From the NCBI GenBank assembly GCA_016282455.1, contig JAEEKM010000334.1, positions 1 through 11,714 on the forward strand: a stretch of DNA of 11,714 nt, written 5' to 3'. Below are positions 1 to 6,718 of this stretch, one piece after another. Source of the stretch: Treponema sp. (GTDB lineage Bacteria; Spirochaetota; Spirochaetia; Treponematales; Treponemataceae). Made by a program: the position numbers and the translations under genes. Every line of letters begins with the position of its first letter. Position 1 is the stretch's first letter. Under the pieces are notes generated by a model. The model made no database searches. It was not told where the DNA came from and saw only the letters and a list, made by a program, of their open reading frames with translations.

Positions 1-426
1 TCCGCCTTTGCGGCACTGAGAAACAGGAGAGGTCTGTACTGCAGTAAAGCCTGCCTCCTTAATGTTCTGAAGATTATTTTTTATTGAATTAAAACTCCAG
101 CAGAAAGCATGAAGAATTGCACCGTCTTCAATTTTATCTGCGAGTTCGTAAACTGCAAAGTTTGTGTCAGTTTCCGGGGTATCTGTGTCAGAATCGTCTT
201 TACCGGTTTCGGGGGTATCTTTTCCACCAGTTTCTGTATCAGTTTTATCTTTGTCAGTATCTTCTGTATCCGTTCCAGTCTTGTCAGTACCTGTATTTTC
301 CTTTGTCTGATTTGTATTTTCCGGAGAGGTTGAAATTGTACATGAAGAGAATGAGAAAACAAAGAGGAATGCAAAAAGTGCAAGGGCTGTCCTCTTGAAT
401 TTATTTAAGCCGATTTTTAAGCTCAT
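1..426 (-). CDS. GH13 alpha-amylase-like lipoprotein, N-terminal part only
   Basis: Reading leftward from ATG at 426, an open frame of 142 codons runs off the left edge, so only the N-terminus is visible. Residues 1-29 form a lipoprotein signal: a basic start, a hydrophobic stretch, then SFSSC with Cys29 as the likely lipidation site (a relaxed, spirochaete-style lipobox). Residues 30-88 are a low-complexity Thr/Asp/Glu/Lys linker with repeats such as DTPET. From about residue 101 the sequence DGAILHAFCWSFN and then AGFTAVQTSPVSQC matches the first beta-strands of an AmyE-type GH13 barrel, and it parallels DGVILHAWCWNFN and AGYSAVQTSPIMKC in the complete amylase at 975-3167. The start is supported by AAGGTGG at 432-438. 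The role is probably extracellular starch hydrolysis at the cell surface. The catalytic residues lie outside the window, so activity cannot be judged. It is the last visible gene of the leftward operon. Confidence 0.85.
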   Translation of the reverse strand, partial: MSLKIGLNKFKRTALALFAFLFVFSFSSCTISTSPENTNQTKENTGTDKTGTDTEDTDKDKTDTETGGKDTPETGKDDSDTDTPETDTNFAVYELADKIEDGAILHAFCWSFNSIKNNLQNIKEAGFTAVQTSPVSQCRKGG

Positions 427-431
427 TTTTT

Positions 432-438
432 CCACCTT
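432..438 (-). promoter_or_regulatory. Ribosome binding site of the left-edge amylase
   Basis: On the minus strand AAGGTGG lies five bases before the ATG at 424-426. It fixes the start of a gene that is otherwise cut by the window edge. Confidence 0.6.
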
Positions 439-461
439 AATTATTGAAAGCAAGAGAGGAA

Positions 462-495
462 GGCAGGCGGAATGAAAAAAACATATCCGTCTGCC
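462..495. other. Imperfect hairpin between the CBM26 lipoprotein and second amylase genes
   Basis: Bases 462-471 (GGCAGGCGGA) pair with 486-495 (TCCGTCTGCC) around a 14-base A-rich loop. The stem is 10 bp with one G-U pair on the plus strand, which becomes an A-C mismatch in the minus-strand transcript. In the direction of transcription it is followed only by a pyrimidine-rich stretch, not a clean U-run. It could be a leaky terminator or an RNA-processing or stability element that sets the level of the downstream amylase. A chance hairpin is also possible. Confidence 0.35.
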
Positions 496-513
496 CCGCA
501 AAAATAAATTACT

Positions 514-930
514 TTAGTTGTGTACCCATGGCATCCAGAGGCCTTCTTCTGAAAGAATCATCTGGGCTTCGTCAATGATTGTTTCATCAGGAAGCTGGTC
601 GCCGTTTCCGTTATTAAAGATAACGTTTGCTGTTTCAAGTCCCATTGGCATGATGTAATAGTAAATTCCATTTCCAAAAGACTTCATCTTCTGTCCGGGC
701 CATGAACCGTTTGTAACGGCACCATTGTCAAAGTAGGCATAAAGGTAGAAGCTTTCCCAGCCTGGTACAAAGCGTGAGTCGATTGCAACTACAGTCTGTC
801 CTTCTTCCGGTCCGCCGAACTTTGCACCGCGTGCATCACGGGAACCATTCTTTGCAAATGTTGTTGTACATGCACTGAGAACCAGAGCACACAAACCAAT
901 TACCAAAGCAAAACCGAAACTCTTTTTCAT
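514..930 (-). CDS. Small lipoprotein consisting of a single CBM26-like starch-binding module
   Basis: This 138-residue protein has a lipoprotein signal ending in LSAC (Cys21), a short linker to about residue 45, and one module to the end. The module closely resembles the C-terminus of the neighbouring amylase. Both have a T[VI]VA[IM]D start, a PGW, the aromatic set YLYAY (62-66 here), SWPG (76-79) and VIFNNG (103-108). These are CBM26 signatures, also seen at the C-terminus of B. subtilis AmyE. In that family the Tyr residues of this strand and the Trp of SWPG stack on glucose rings. No catalytic domain is present. It is probably a surface-anchored starch-binding protein that holds substrate near the amylases. 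GAGGAG lies six bases before the ATG. The gene is 44 bp after the amylase stop and 87 bp before the next start, in one operon. Alternatively it is the leftover of a shrunken amylase duplicate, but the intact signal, ribosome site and binding aromatics argue for a working gene. Confidence 0.8.
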   Translation of the reverse strand: MKKSFGFALVIGLCALVLSACTTTFAKNGSRDARGAKFGGPEEGQTVVAIDSRFVPGWESFYLYAYFDNGAVTNGSWPGQKMKSFGNGIYYYIMPMGLETANVIFNNGNGDQLPDETIIDEAQMILSEEGLWMPWVHN

Positions 931-974
931 CTTTCACTCCTCTTATTTTTTTTGTCCTAGTGACAAATTAAAAA

Positions 975-3167
975 CTACTTCCAAAGTTTCCATTCTTTTT
1001 CACGGGTAAGAATTTTCTTCTCGCCTTTAGAAACAGAAATCTTATTTTCTTCACGGATAGAATTTTCGCCGTCAACGGTAATTCCTTCGTACTGGTTTCC
1101 GTTACCACCGCTTCCGTTGTTAAAGATTACGATTGCATCTTCAAGTCCGAAGGGAAGAACATAAGTCCACACTCCGTTCTCGTTCTTCATCTTTACTCCG
1201 GGCCAGCTTGCATTCATGCGCTCACCGTTGTTGTAGTAGGCATAGAGGTAAACCTGTTTCCAGCCGGGGAATGCAGCGGGATCCATGGCAACAATTGTGT
1301 TTCCGAGATAGACTTCCTTGGTGTACTCAAAAGTTTTTTCTGCTACAGTCTTTCCGGTTTCGTCATAACCAAAAACAGTGAGTTTTACTTTTTCATTGTT
1401 CTTAAGGTCCTGACCAAGAACTACGCTTTCTCCGTTCTGACCTGGAACTGTACGACCGTCATTGATTCTGTAACCGATTGTGGAAACTCCACGTCCAACA
1501 AGTTCTACAGTTATTGTTTCTGTTGCAAAGTTCTGTGAAGCCTTTGAAACGCTTACGGCAGGCTTAAACTTGTGTGCAGTAGATGAACCTGTTCTGTTGT
1601 AAACTACGGCAACCTTTCCGGCTTTTACACTGCCTTTTAGTTTTCCGTCAGCAACTGTAAAGCTTCCTCCGTAAACCTGGTCAGTGTAAGTTCCGTCTTC
1701 CACAGTGAGCATGGAAGCACCGTCAAGGACAACGTCTGTCTTCTTTGTGTTCACGATGATAAAGCCTTTTTTTCCGCGCTCAATCATAAGAACAGAAGTG
1801 TCTCCGTTTGGATTGGAAAGGGCTTCGTCTTCGTTACCCATATCGTTATGGAAGAAGTTTACTGCTACAACCTGTGCATCCCTGTACATGTCGCTTCCGG
1901 CAGGACCAACTTTGTTTTCTCCCCATGGAGTTGTAGAAGAGCTGCCCATTGGTCTGTCAAAGAAAAGCGGTGTACCTGCAGAACGACCGGCTACAATTGC
2001 CCAGGCCTGTATTGCCTGCTGTTCGTCAATTTTTTTGTAGCTTGCATCATTGCAGTAGTTGTCGTGGCTTTCAACCCAGGTAACAATATTGTTGGGGTTC
2101 ACTCCCTTTGGAAGAAGATAGTCACTTACAAAACTAACGCTTACGTTTCTGAAGCTCACTGCATCACGAACGCGCATGCCGTAGAAACTTCCTGTTGTGT
2201 GCAGATTGTATTCCTTCTCTTCTCCAAAACGAATCTTGTGGTAGGTGGCAAGACGACTTGAATCATTGTCATCATAACCGCCGGCTTTAAGTGCAGGACT
2301 GTAAAGATGAGCACCACCTTCCTGAAGTACCTCACCGTACTGGAAGGTTGAACCGTTCTGTAAAACTACAGGCCAGAAATTTGATGCAAAGGAATTTCCG
2401 TAAGTGGCACTTGTATCATCCGGAAGTTCTACAAGTTTTGCTGCATCAAAACGGAAACCGTCTGCTCCGTCTTTTACACAAGTCTTAAGGAAGTTCTGCA
2501 GATAATTCTGAACAACAGGGTTCTGTGTGTTCCAGTCCCAGAGTCCGCTTAAGTCACGCTGGGTTTCAAGGTAACGGTCAGTTTCCCTCCAGCCGCCTTT
2601 TGTCATGTCGTGGAAAAGATCCTGCTTGGGATTATTCTTTTCACTAAGGGCTTTAATTCTCGGAGAAATGTACTCATACTCGCTGGTACAGTGGTTAAGC
2701 ACAGAGTCTACAATTACCTTTACCCCATACTTGTGGGCTTCTTCACACATGGCCTTGAACTCAGCTTCTGTTCCAAGCTGATAGTTTCCGACCACATATT
2801 CTGTAGGCTGGTAGTGATACCACCAGGCACCGGTTCCTGCAATATCCAGTGCGGGAGTTTTATTGTCACTACCTACACGGCATTTCATAATGGGTGAAGT
2901 CTGAACGGCAGAATAACCTGCGGCTGCAATCTCCCCCATGTTCTCTCTGATGGTGTTAAAGTTCCAGCACCAGGCATGGAGAATTACACCATCATCAGTT
3001 TTTTTAGTAAGACCATTTTCCAGAAGTTCCACTGGGTCTTTTTTTGGGAAAGTCTCGGCTGTTTTTTCAGAAGCATTTCCTGTGGAAGCACATCCGGTTA
3101 AAAGAGAAGCAAGACTTCCTGCGGTAAGCATTAGGGCCAGTGCTCCCTGTCTGATATTTTTTTTCAT
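975..3167 (-). CDS. Extracellular alpha-amylase lipoprotein, GH13 AmyE type, with C-terminal CBM26
   Basis: This 730-residue endo-acting enzyme is expected to cleave alpha-1,4 bonds in starch. A lipoprotein signal ends in LTGC (Cys26), so it should be membrane-anchored outside the cytoplasm. The GH13 barrel spans about 58-450. Conserved region I is VIVDSVLNH (151-159), region II GFRFDAAK (237-244, nucleophile Asp241), region III YGEVLQ (acid/base Glu279) and region IV WVESHD (364-369, Asp369). The order and wording follow B. subtilis AmyE almost block by block, including DWNTQNP and GTPLFF. A beta-sandwich C domain (about 455-525) and an Ig-like stretch (about 535-617) precede a CBM26 module (about 622-730) with YLYAY (640-644), SWPG (654-657) and VIFNNG (680-685). 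One oddity is that Lys244 is followed by Leu where AmyE and most alpha-amylases have His. TAGGAG, six bases before the ATG, overlaps the stop of the upstream binding-protein gene, suggesting coupled translation. Confidence 0.95.
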   Translation of the reverse strand: MKKNIRQGALALMLTAGSLASLLTGCASTGNASEKTAETFPKKDPVELLENGLTKKTDDGVILHAWCWNFNTIRENMGEIAAAGYSAVQTSPIMKCRVGSDNKTPALDIAGTGAWWYHYQPTEYVVGNYQLGTEAEFKAMCEEAHKYGVKVIVDSVLNHCTSEYEYISPRIKALSEKNNPKQDLFHDMTKGGWRETDRYLETQRDLSGLWDWNTQNPVVQNYLQNFLKTCVKDGADGFRFDAAKLVELPDDTSATYGNSFASNFWPVVLQNGSTFQYGEVLQEGGAHLYSPALKAGGYDDNDSSRLATYHKIRFGEEKEYNLHTTGSFYGMRVRDAVSFRNVSVSFVSDYLLPKGVNPNNIVTWVESHDNYCNDASYKKIDEQQAIQAWAIVAGRSAGTPLFFDRPMGSSSTTPWGENKVGPAGSDMYRDAQVVAVNFFHNDMGNEDEALSNPNGDTSVLMIERGKKGFIIVNTKKTDVVLDGASMLTVEDGTYTDQVYGGSFTVADGKLKGSVKAGKVAVVYNRTGSSTAHKFKPAVSVSKASQNFATETITVELVGRGVSTIGYRINDGRTVPGQNGESVVLGQDLKNNEKVKLTVFGYDETGKTVAEKTFEYTKEVYLGNTIVAMDPAAFPGWKQVYLYAYYNNGERMNASWPGVKMKNENGVWTYVLPFGLEDAIVIFNNGSGGNGNQYEGITVDGENSIREENKISVSKGEKKILTREKEWKLWK

Positions 3168-3173
3168 ACCTCT

Positions 3174-3179
3174 CTCCTA
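3174..3179 (-). promoter_or_regulatory. Stop codon fused to Shine-Dalgarno: binding protein to amylase
   Basis: On the minus strand TAGGAG contains the TAG stop (3177-3179) of the solute-binding protein and the ribosome site of the amylase, whose ATG starts six bases later at 3167. A ribosome ending the first gene stands on the start signal of the second, which favours coupled translation. Confidence 0.65.
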
Positions 3180-4742
3180 CTTGCTGTTGTTCTTCATGTA
3201 TTCGTTAAAGGCAGCTTCCTGAATAGAAAGGAACTTATCCAGACCCATGCGCTTAAGGCTTGCCATGTACTCGTTCCACTGTTCATCTACACCGCCGCTT
3301 GTTACCCATGAAGCCTGGTAGGTTGAAACATAGGCACCAATATCTGTGTAAAGGGAACGGATTTCTTCATGCTGCTTGATTGTGTAACTCACGTTGGGGA
3401 AGGCAGGAACAGCATACTTCTTCATTGTCTCGTTAAGCTTGAGTTTTGCAGCATCACCGCTGTCTGCCTCGTACTTAATCTTTGCGTTAAAATCATCGCC
3501 CACATACTTTGGACCAAAGTCACGCAGAGAACTTACCCATGCATAGGTGTCAGAAGACATTCCGTCGCGGGGTGCAAGAACGGTGTAGGTTCCGTCTTCA
3601 TTCTTCTGTGTACCCACTCCGTAAGAACCATAGAAGTTCTGAATGGAAGCTTCTTCTGTGTAGAACTTGTCTGCCCAGGCAAGAAGTTTTCCAGGCTCAC
3701 GGCAGGCACGTGTAATAAGGAACTCGTAGCGGGAGAAACCTGCATGGTCAGGGTCAGAAGAAATATAGCGGTTTCCGTCAGGACCCTTAAGGGCAGGAAG
3801 TGCCACATACTGGTCTGCATTAGGACCGAAGGTTGAATCAGCAGTCCATCCGGGAGCACATCCTACAAGTGGAATCTGATTCATGAGTTTTGCATCGCGG
3901 ATAGATCCGTCTTCAGTAAAAATCTCTGCATCAACAAGACCTTCTTCATAGCACTCATGCATCCATGCAACGCCCTTTTTATACTGATCTGTTACAGGAA
4001 GGAAGACTGGCTTTCCGTCGCGAACTGCCATCATGGAAGTTCCGTCTGTTCCCACAGTTGTTCCGAAGGGAAGGCAGAAGAACATTACGCTGTTTGCATA
4101 ACCTGCACCAAAAGGAATTTCATCATTGGGGTCTCCGTTTCCGTTTGCATCCTTTTCTTTGAATGCACGGAGTACATCCTGGAACTCTTTGTAGGTATCA
4201 GGCATTTTAAGACCAAGTCGGTCAAGCCAGGTTTTGTTAATGAACATCTGGTTCCACACGTTAAGGCGCAGAACTTTTTTTGCAGGGAGACCATAGATGT
4301 GTCCGTCACTGCTTGTTGCAAGGGCACGCATGGTTCCATCTTTTTCAAGAATCTTTTTAAGGTTGGGCATGTACTGGTCAATGTAGCCTTCAAGAGGAAT
4401 GAAGAGACCTTTGTTAGAAAGCACCTCACCTTCTGTAAAACAGATTTCACCAAGGAAGGCATCAGGTAAATCACCGCCTGCAAGAAGAACTGCTTTTTTG
4501 TCAGCCCAGTCGGAGTTAAGGATTGTTCTCCAGGAAATATCAATTCCACTTTCTGCTGCTGCTTTGTCGGGGAAACCAGTGTGGTAGGCTTCACCCCAGT
4601 CAGCCCAGCGCACAGTGGCAACTTCAAATTCATTCTCACCGCGAACAACTTTCTGCTGTTTGGCACAGGAGACTCCTGCAAGCAATACAGCCGCACCTGC
4701 AAAACAGAGGGCCGCAATGTTTCCGATTACTGACTTCTTCAT
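3177..4742 (-). CDS. LplA-type solute-binding lipoprotein of a carbohydrate ABC importer
   Basis: This 521-residue protein has a lipoprotein signal ending in GVSC (Cys26) and the make-up of a large family 1 extracellular solute-binding protein. Diagnostic stretches are DLPDAFLG (91-98), the DGHIYGLP strand (146-153), MFINKTWLDRLGLKMPDTY (166-184) and the Asp/Asn-rich loop DANGNGDPNDEIPF (198-211), a feature of the LplA/YtcQ group. It should capture oligosaccharides outside the membrane and hand them to the two permeases encoded just upstream. Family membership is clear, but the substrate is not readable from the sequence. Maltodextrins or starch fragments are inferred from the adjoining amylase genes. 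Start choice is supported by AGGAGG (4749-4754), six bases before the ATG. The gene lies 40 bp after the permease stop. Confidence 0.9.
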   Translation of the reverse strand: MKKSVIGNIAALCFAGAAVLLAGVSCAKQQKVVRGENEFEVATVRWADWGEAYHTGFPDKAAAESGIDISWRTILNSDWADKKAVLLAGGDLPDAFLGEICFTEGEVLSNKGLFIPLEGYIDQYMPNLKKILEKDGTMRALATSSDGHIYGLPAKKVLRLNVWNQMFINKTWLDRLGLKMPDTYKEFQDVLRAFKEKDANGNGDPNDEIPFGAGYANSVMFFCLPFGTTVGTDGTSMMAVRDGKPVFLPVTDQYKKGVAWMHECYEEGLVDAEIFTEDGSIRDAKLMNQIPLVGCAPGWTADSTFGPNADQYVALPALKGPDGNRYISSDPDHAGFSRYEFLITRACREPGKLLAWADKFYTEEASIQNFYGSYGVGTQKNEDGTYTVLAPRDGMSSDTYAWVSSLRDFGPKYVGDDFNAKIKYEADSGDAAKLKLNETMKKYAVPAFPNVSYTIKQHEEIRSLYTDIGAYVSTYQASWVTSGGVDEQWNEYMASLKRMGLDKFLSIQEAAFNEYMKNNSK

Positions 4743-4782
4743 ATAATTCCTCCTAATGGATTTTTTATACCAGTTAAAAATT

Positions 4783-5670
4783 TTATTCCTTTACTGCACC
4801 AATCATCACACCCTTGTTGAAGTATTTCTGCAGGAAGGGATAAAGCACCATGATTGGAAGGGTTGAAACAACAATAGCCGCATACTTCATCATGTCAGAG
4901 AGTCTGCGAAGTTCCATTGCCATAGCACCTGTTGCCGCACCAAGAAGCGACTGGTTTGAAATAAGAATTCGCCTGAGCAAAAGCTGCAGTGGCATAAGGG
5001 CATCATCATTCAGGTAAATGAGGGCGTTGAACCAGGAGTTCCACAAACCAACTGCCGTCCACAAACCGATTACTGCAAGCACAGACTTTGAAAGCGGAAG
5101 TGCAATCTGAATGAAATAGCGGAAGGTACTGCAGCCGTCCAACTGCGCCGCTTCCCACAAAGACTCAGGAAGATTTGATTTAAAGAAAGTTCGTGCCACA
5201 ATGATGTTGTAGGTTGAAACAGAAAAGGGAATGACCATTACCCAGAAGGTATTTAAAAGACCAAATCCCTTTACAACAAAATAAGTTGGAATGAGACCGC
5301 CGCTTACAAACATTGGAATTAAATAGAAAACATTTATTGCCCTGCGTCCGTAAAGTTCTTTGCGGGACATTGCAAAACCTGCCGGAATATTTACAACCAG
5401 TGCAACAAGAGTTCCCACTGCCGTATAAACAATTGTGTTTCCGTAACTGGTCCAGATTAATTTCTGTTTAAAGAGTTCACGGTAACCGCCAAAGTCCCAG
5501 TGTTTGGGAAGAAGCCACACTTCTCCGTTTGCAATATCTGCGGGATTTGAAAAAGAAGCAATAATCACGAACCAGAGAGGATAAACCACGATGATTATCA
5601 TGAGAATTGCAATTAAGTAAAAAAGATACTGAGCAATTTTGTCGCTGTGTGAAAGTCTTGTTTTTCCCAT
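4783..5670 (-). CDS. YtcP/MalG-like permease of the carbohydrate ABC importer
   Basis: This 295-residue inner-membrane permease of the CUT1 class is the second of the pair. It has about six hydrophobic segments (approximately 14-40, 76-100, 111-132, 140-160, 195-215 and 262-282). The cytoplasmic EAA loop, which docks the ATPase, reads EAAQLDG (173-179) and ends at LPLSK (191-195). The C-terminus KGVMIGAVKE is typical of the YtcP/LplC branch of MalG-like proteins. It should form the translocation pore with the permease encoded at 5680-6600. No ATPase gene is present in the window. Related systems commonly share one MsmX/UgpC-type ATPase, which is inferred here. The start follows TAGGAGG (5676-5682), which includes the upstream gene's stop codon. 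Confidence 0.93.
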   Translation of the reverse strand: MGKTRLSHSDKIAQYLFYLIAILMIIIVVYPLWFVIIASFSNPADIANGEVWLLPKHWDFGGYRELFKQKLIWTSYGNTIVYTAVGTLVALVVNIPAGFAMSRKELYGRRAINVFYLIPMFVSGGLIPTYFVVKGFGLLNTFWVMVIPFSVSTYNIIVARTFFKSNLPESLWEAAQLDGCSTFRYFIQIALPLSKSVLAVIGLWTAVGLWNSWFNALIYLNDDALMPLQLLLRRILISNQSLLGAATGAMAMELRRLSDMMKYAAIVVSTLPIMVLYPFLQKYFNKGVMIGAVKE

Positions 5671-5675
5671 ATCTT

Positions 5676-5682
5676 CCTCCTA
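5676..5682 (-). promoter_or_regulatory. Stop codon fused to Shine-Dalgarno between the two permease genes
   Basis: On the minus strand TAGGAGG contains the TAG stop (5680-5682) of the first permease and a near-perfect ribosome site, five bases before the ATG (5668-5670) of the second. This suggests coupled translation, which would help keep the two pore subunits at equal levels. Confidence 0.7.
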
Positions 5683-6600
5683 GAGCAAACTGGTTTCTGT
5701 TGTTTTCTTTGAAATGAAATTCACCAGAAGCAGAACAAGCACATTTGCCACAGTATTGAAAAGTCCCACCGCAGTAGACAGACTGTACTGGCTTCCCTGA
5801 AGACCCAGTTTGTAAACGTAAGTGGAAATAATTTCGCTGGACATAATGTTCTGCACATTCTGCAGAAGATAGACTTTTTCAAAACCTACACCAAGAACAC
5901 TTCCTGCCCGCATGATAAGAAGAATCATTGCAGTCGGTAAAATAAGGGGAATATCAATATGACCGATTTTCTGCATTGTAGAAGCTCCGTCGATTGTTGC
6001 CGCTTCGTAATAAGTGGGATCTATTCCGGAAAGAGCCGCAAGATAAATAATACTGTCCCATCCTAGATGCTGCCAGACATCACTCCACACATACACGTGC
6101 TTAAAGGCGGAAGGTTCTGCCATTACATTTGGAAAAGTAAATCCAAGTGCGCGGGCAATGTTTGCAAAAAGTCCGTGACTGGGTGAAAGAAAAATCAAAA
6201 TCAAACCGCACATAACCATGGTAGAAATAAAATGCGGAAGATAGGTTACCACCTGAAAAGTTTTTTTGAACAAGCCGTTTTTAAGCTGATTACACATGAT
6301 GGCAAGAGCTATTGCAAGGGGGAAACCGATTACAATACTGTAAAGGCTGATTACCAGAGTATTTTTTAACGTGGTAAGAAACTGATAGGAATGAAAAAAC
6401 TGAATAAAATGCTTAAAGCCAACCCAGGGACTGTTTACGATGCCCATTGCAGGAGAATAGTCTTTAAATGCCATTACCAGACCAAACAAAGGCAGGTATG
6501 AAAAACAGAACAAAAGTAATGCGGACGGCAGGAGAAGTGCATACAGAGGCATGCTCTTTTTAAGGCGTCCCTGTTTTTTGCCGGATATTTTTAACTCCAT
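5680..6600 (-). CDS. LplB/MalF-like permease of the carbohydrate ABC importer
   Basis: This 306-residue inner-membrane permease of the CUT1 class is the first gene of the leftward operon. A short basic N-terminus precedes about six hydrophobic segments (approximately 19-43, 80-103, 115-137, 168-190, 219-241 and 275-297). The EAA loop reads EAATIDG (199-205) and ends at IDIPLILP (215-222). The stretch PWVGFKHFIQFF and the end ISKKTTETSLL are characteristic of the LplB/YtpP branch. It should pair with the following permease and the LplA-type binding protein to import an oligosaccharide. GGAGG lies seven bases before the ATG. About 110 bases of untranslated leader separate the predicted transcription start from this ATG, and that leader holds the operator-like repeats. 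Confidence 0.93.
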   Translation of the reverse strand: MELKISGKKQGRLKKSMPLYALLLPSALLLFCFSYLPLFGLVMAFKDYSPAMGIVNSPWVGFKHFIQFFHSYQFLTTLKNTLVISLYSIVIGFPLAIALAIMCNQLKNGLFKKTFQVVTYLPHFISTMVMCGLILIFLSPSHGLFANIARALGFTFPNVMAEPSAFKHVYVWSDVWQHLGWDSIIYLAALSGIDPTYYEAATIDGASTMQKIGHIDIPLILPTAMILLIMRAGSVLGVGFEKVYLLQNVQNIMSSEIISTYVYKLGLQGSQYSLSTAVGLFNTVANVLVLLLVNFISKKTTETSLL

Positions 6601-6630
6601 GGTAAATCCTCCAAGGGTGACTTTATGTTA

Positions 6631-6644
6631 GTTGAACGTTAAAC
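6631..6644. promoter_or_regulatory. Operator-like near-palindrome, copy 1
   Basis: GTTGAACGTTAAAC is a 14-base near-palindrome centred on CG at 6637-6638, and it is the exact reverse complement of copy 2 at 6697-6710. The form, a short palindrome with a central AACGTT, is like LacI-family operators. It is also flanked by TTAGTTG (6628-6634) and CAACTAA (6645-6651), an inverted repeat that could fold in the leader RNA. It lies within the predicted leader of the leftward operon, so a bound repressor could act as a roadblock or form a loop. Confidence 0.6.
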
Positions 6645-6662
6645 CAACTAAGACTTAAAAAA

Positions 6663-6676
6663 GTTGAACGCCTGAT
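6663..6676. promoter_or_regulatory. Operator half-site between the two full copies
   Basis: GTTGAACG (6663-6670) repeats the left half of copy 1 exactly, but the right half (CCTGAT) is not conserved. Its central CG (6669-6670) is 32 bp from the centre of copy 1 and 34 bp from that of copy 2, close to three helical turns each way. It may be a weak third site. Confidence 0.35.
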
Positions 6677-6696
6677 ACTCCTGTATAAAAAGCAAC

Positions 6697-6710
6697 GTTT
6701 AACGTTCAAC
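6697..6710. promoter_or_regulatory. Operator-like near-palindrome, copy 2, at the transcription start
   Basis: GTTTAACGTTCAAC lies immediately downstream of the predicted start point (about 6712) of the leftward promoter, the classic place for a repressor operator. It is the exact reverse complement of the 14-mer at 6631-6644. An extra AACGTT at 6695-6700 overlaps it with a 6-base offset. The regulator is not encoded in the window; a LacI-family sugar-responsive repressor is inferred. Confidence 0.65.
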
Positions 6711-6718
6711 CTACTTCT

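Noticed and set aside
109..398. Overlapping frames on both strands at the left edge.
   Set aside because: The frame that starts at 426 on the minus strand has a lipoprotein signal, a ribosome site and GH13 similarity; the others are shadows of its repetitive linker.
945..970. Small inverted repeat TTTGTC/GACAAA between the amylase and CBM26 genes, considered as a terminator.
   Set aside because: The stem is only six pairs with a short loop and is not followed by a U-run in the direction of transcription.
3369..4469. Plus-strand open frames of 155 and 170 codons across the solute-binding protein gene.
   Set aside because: They are antisense to a clear lipoprotein with family motifs, with no ribosome site or recognisable protein family.
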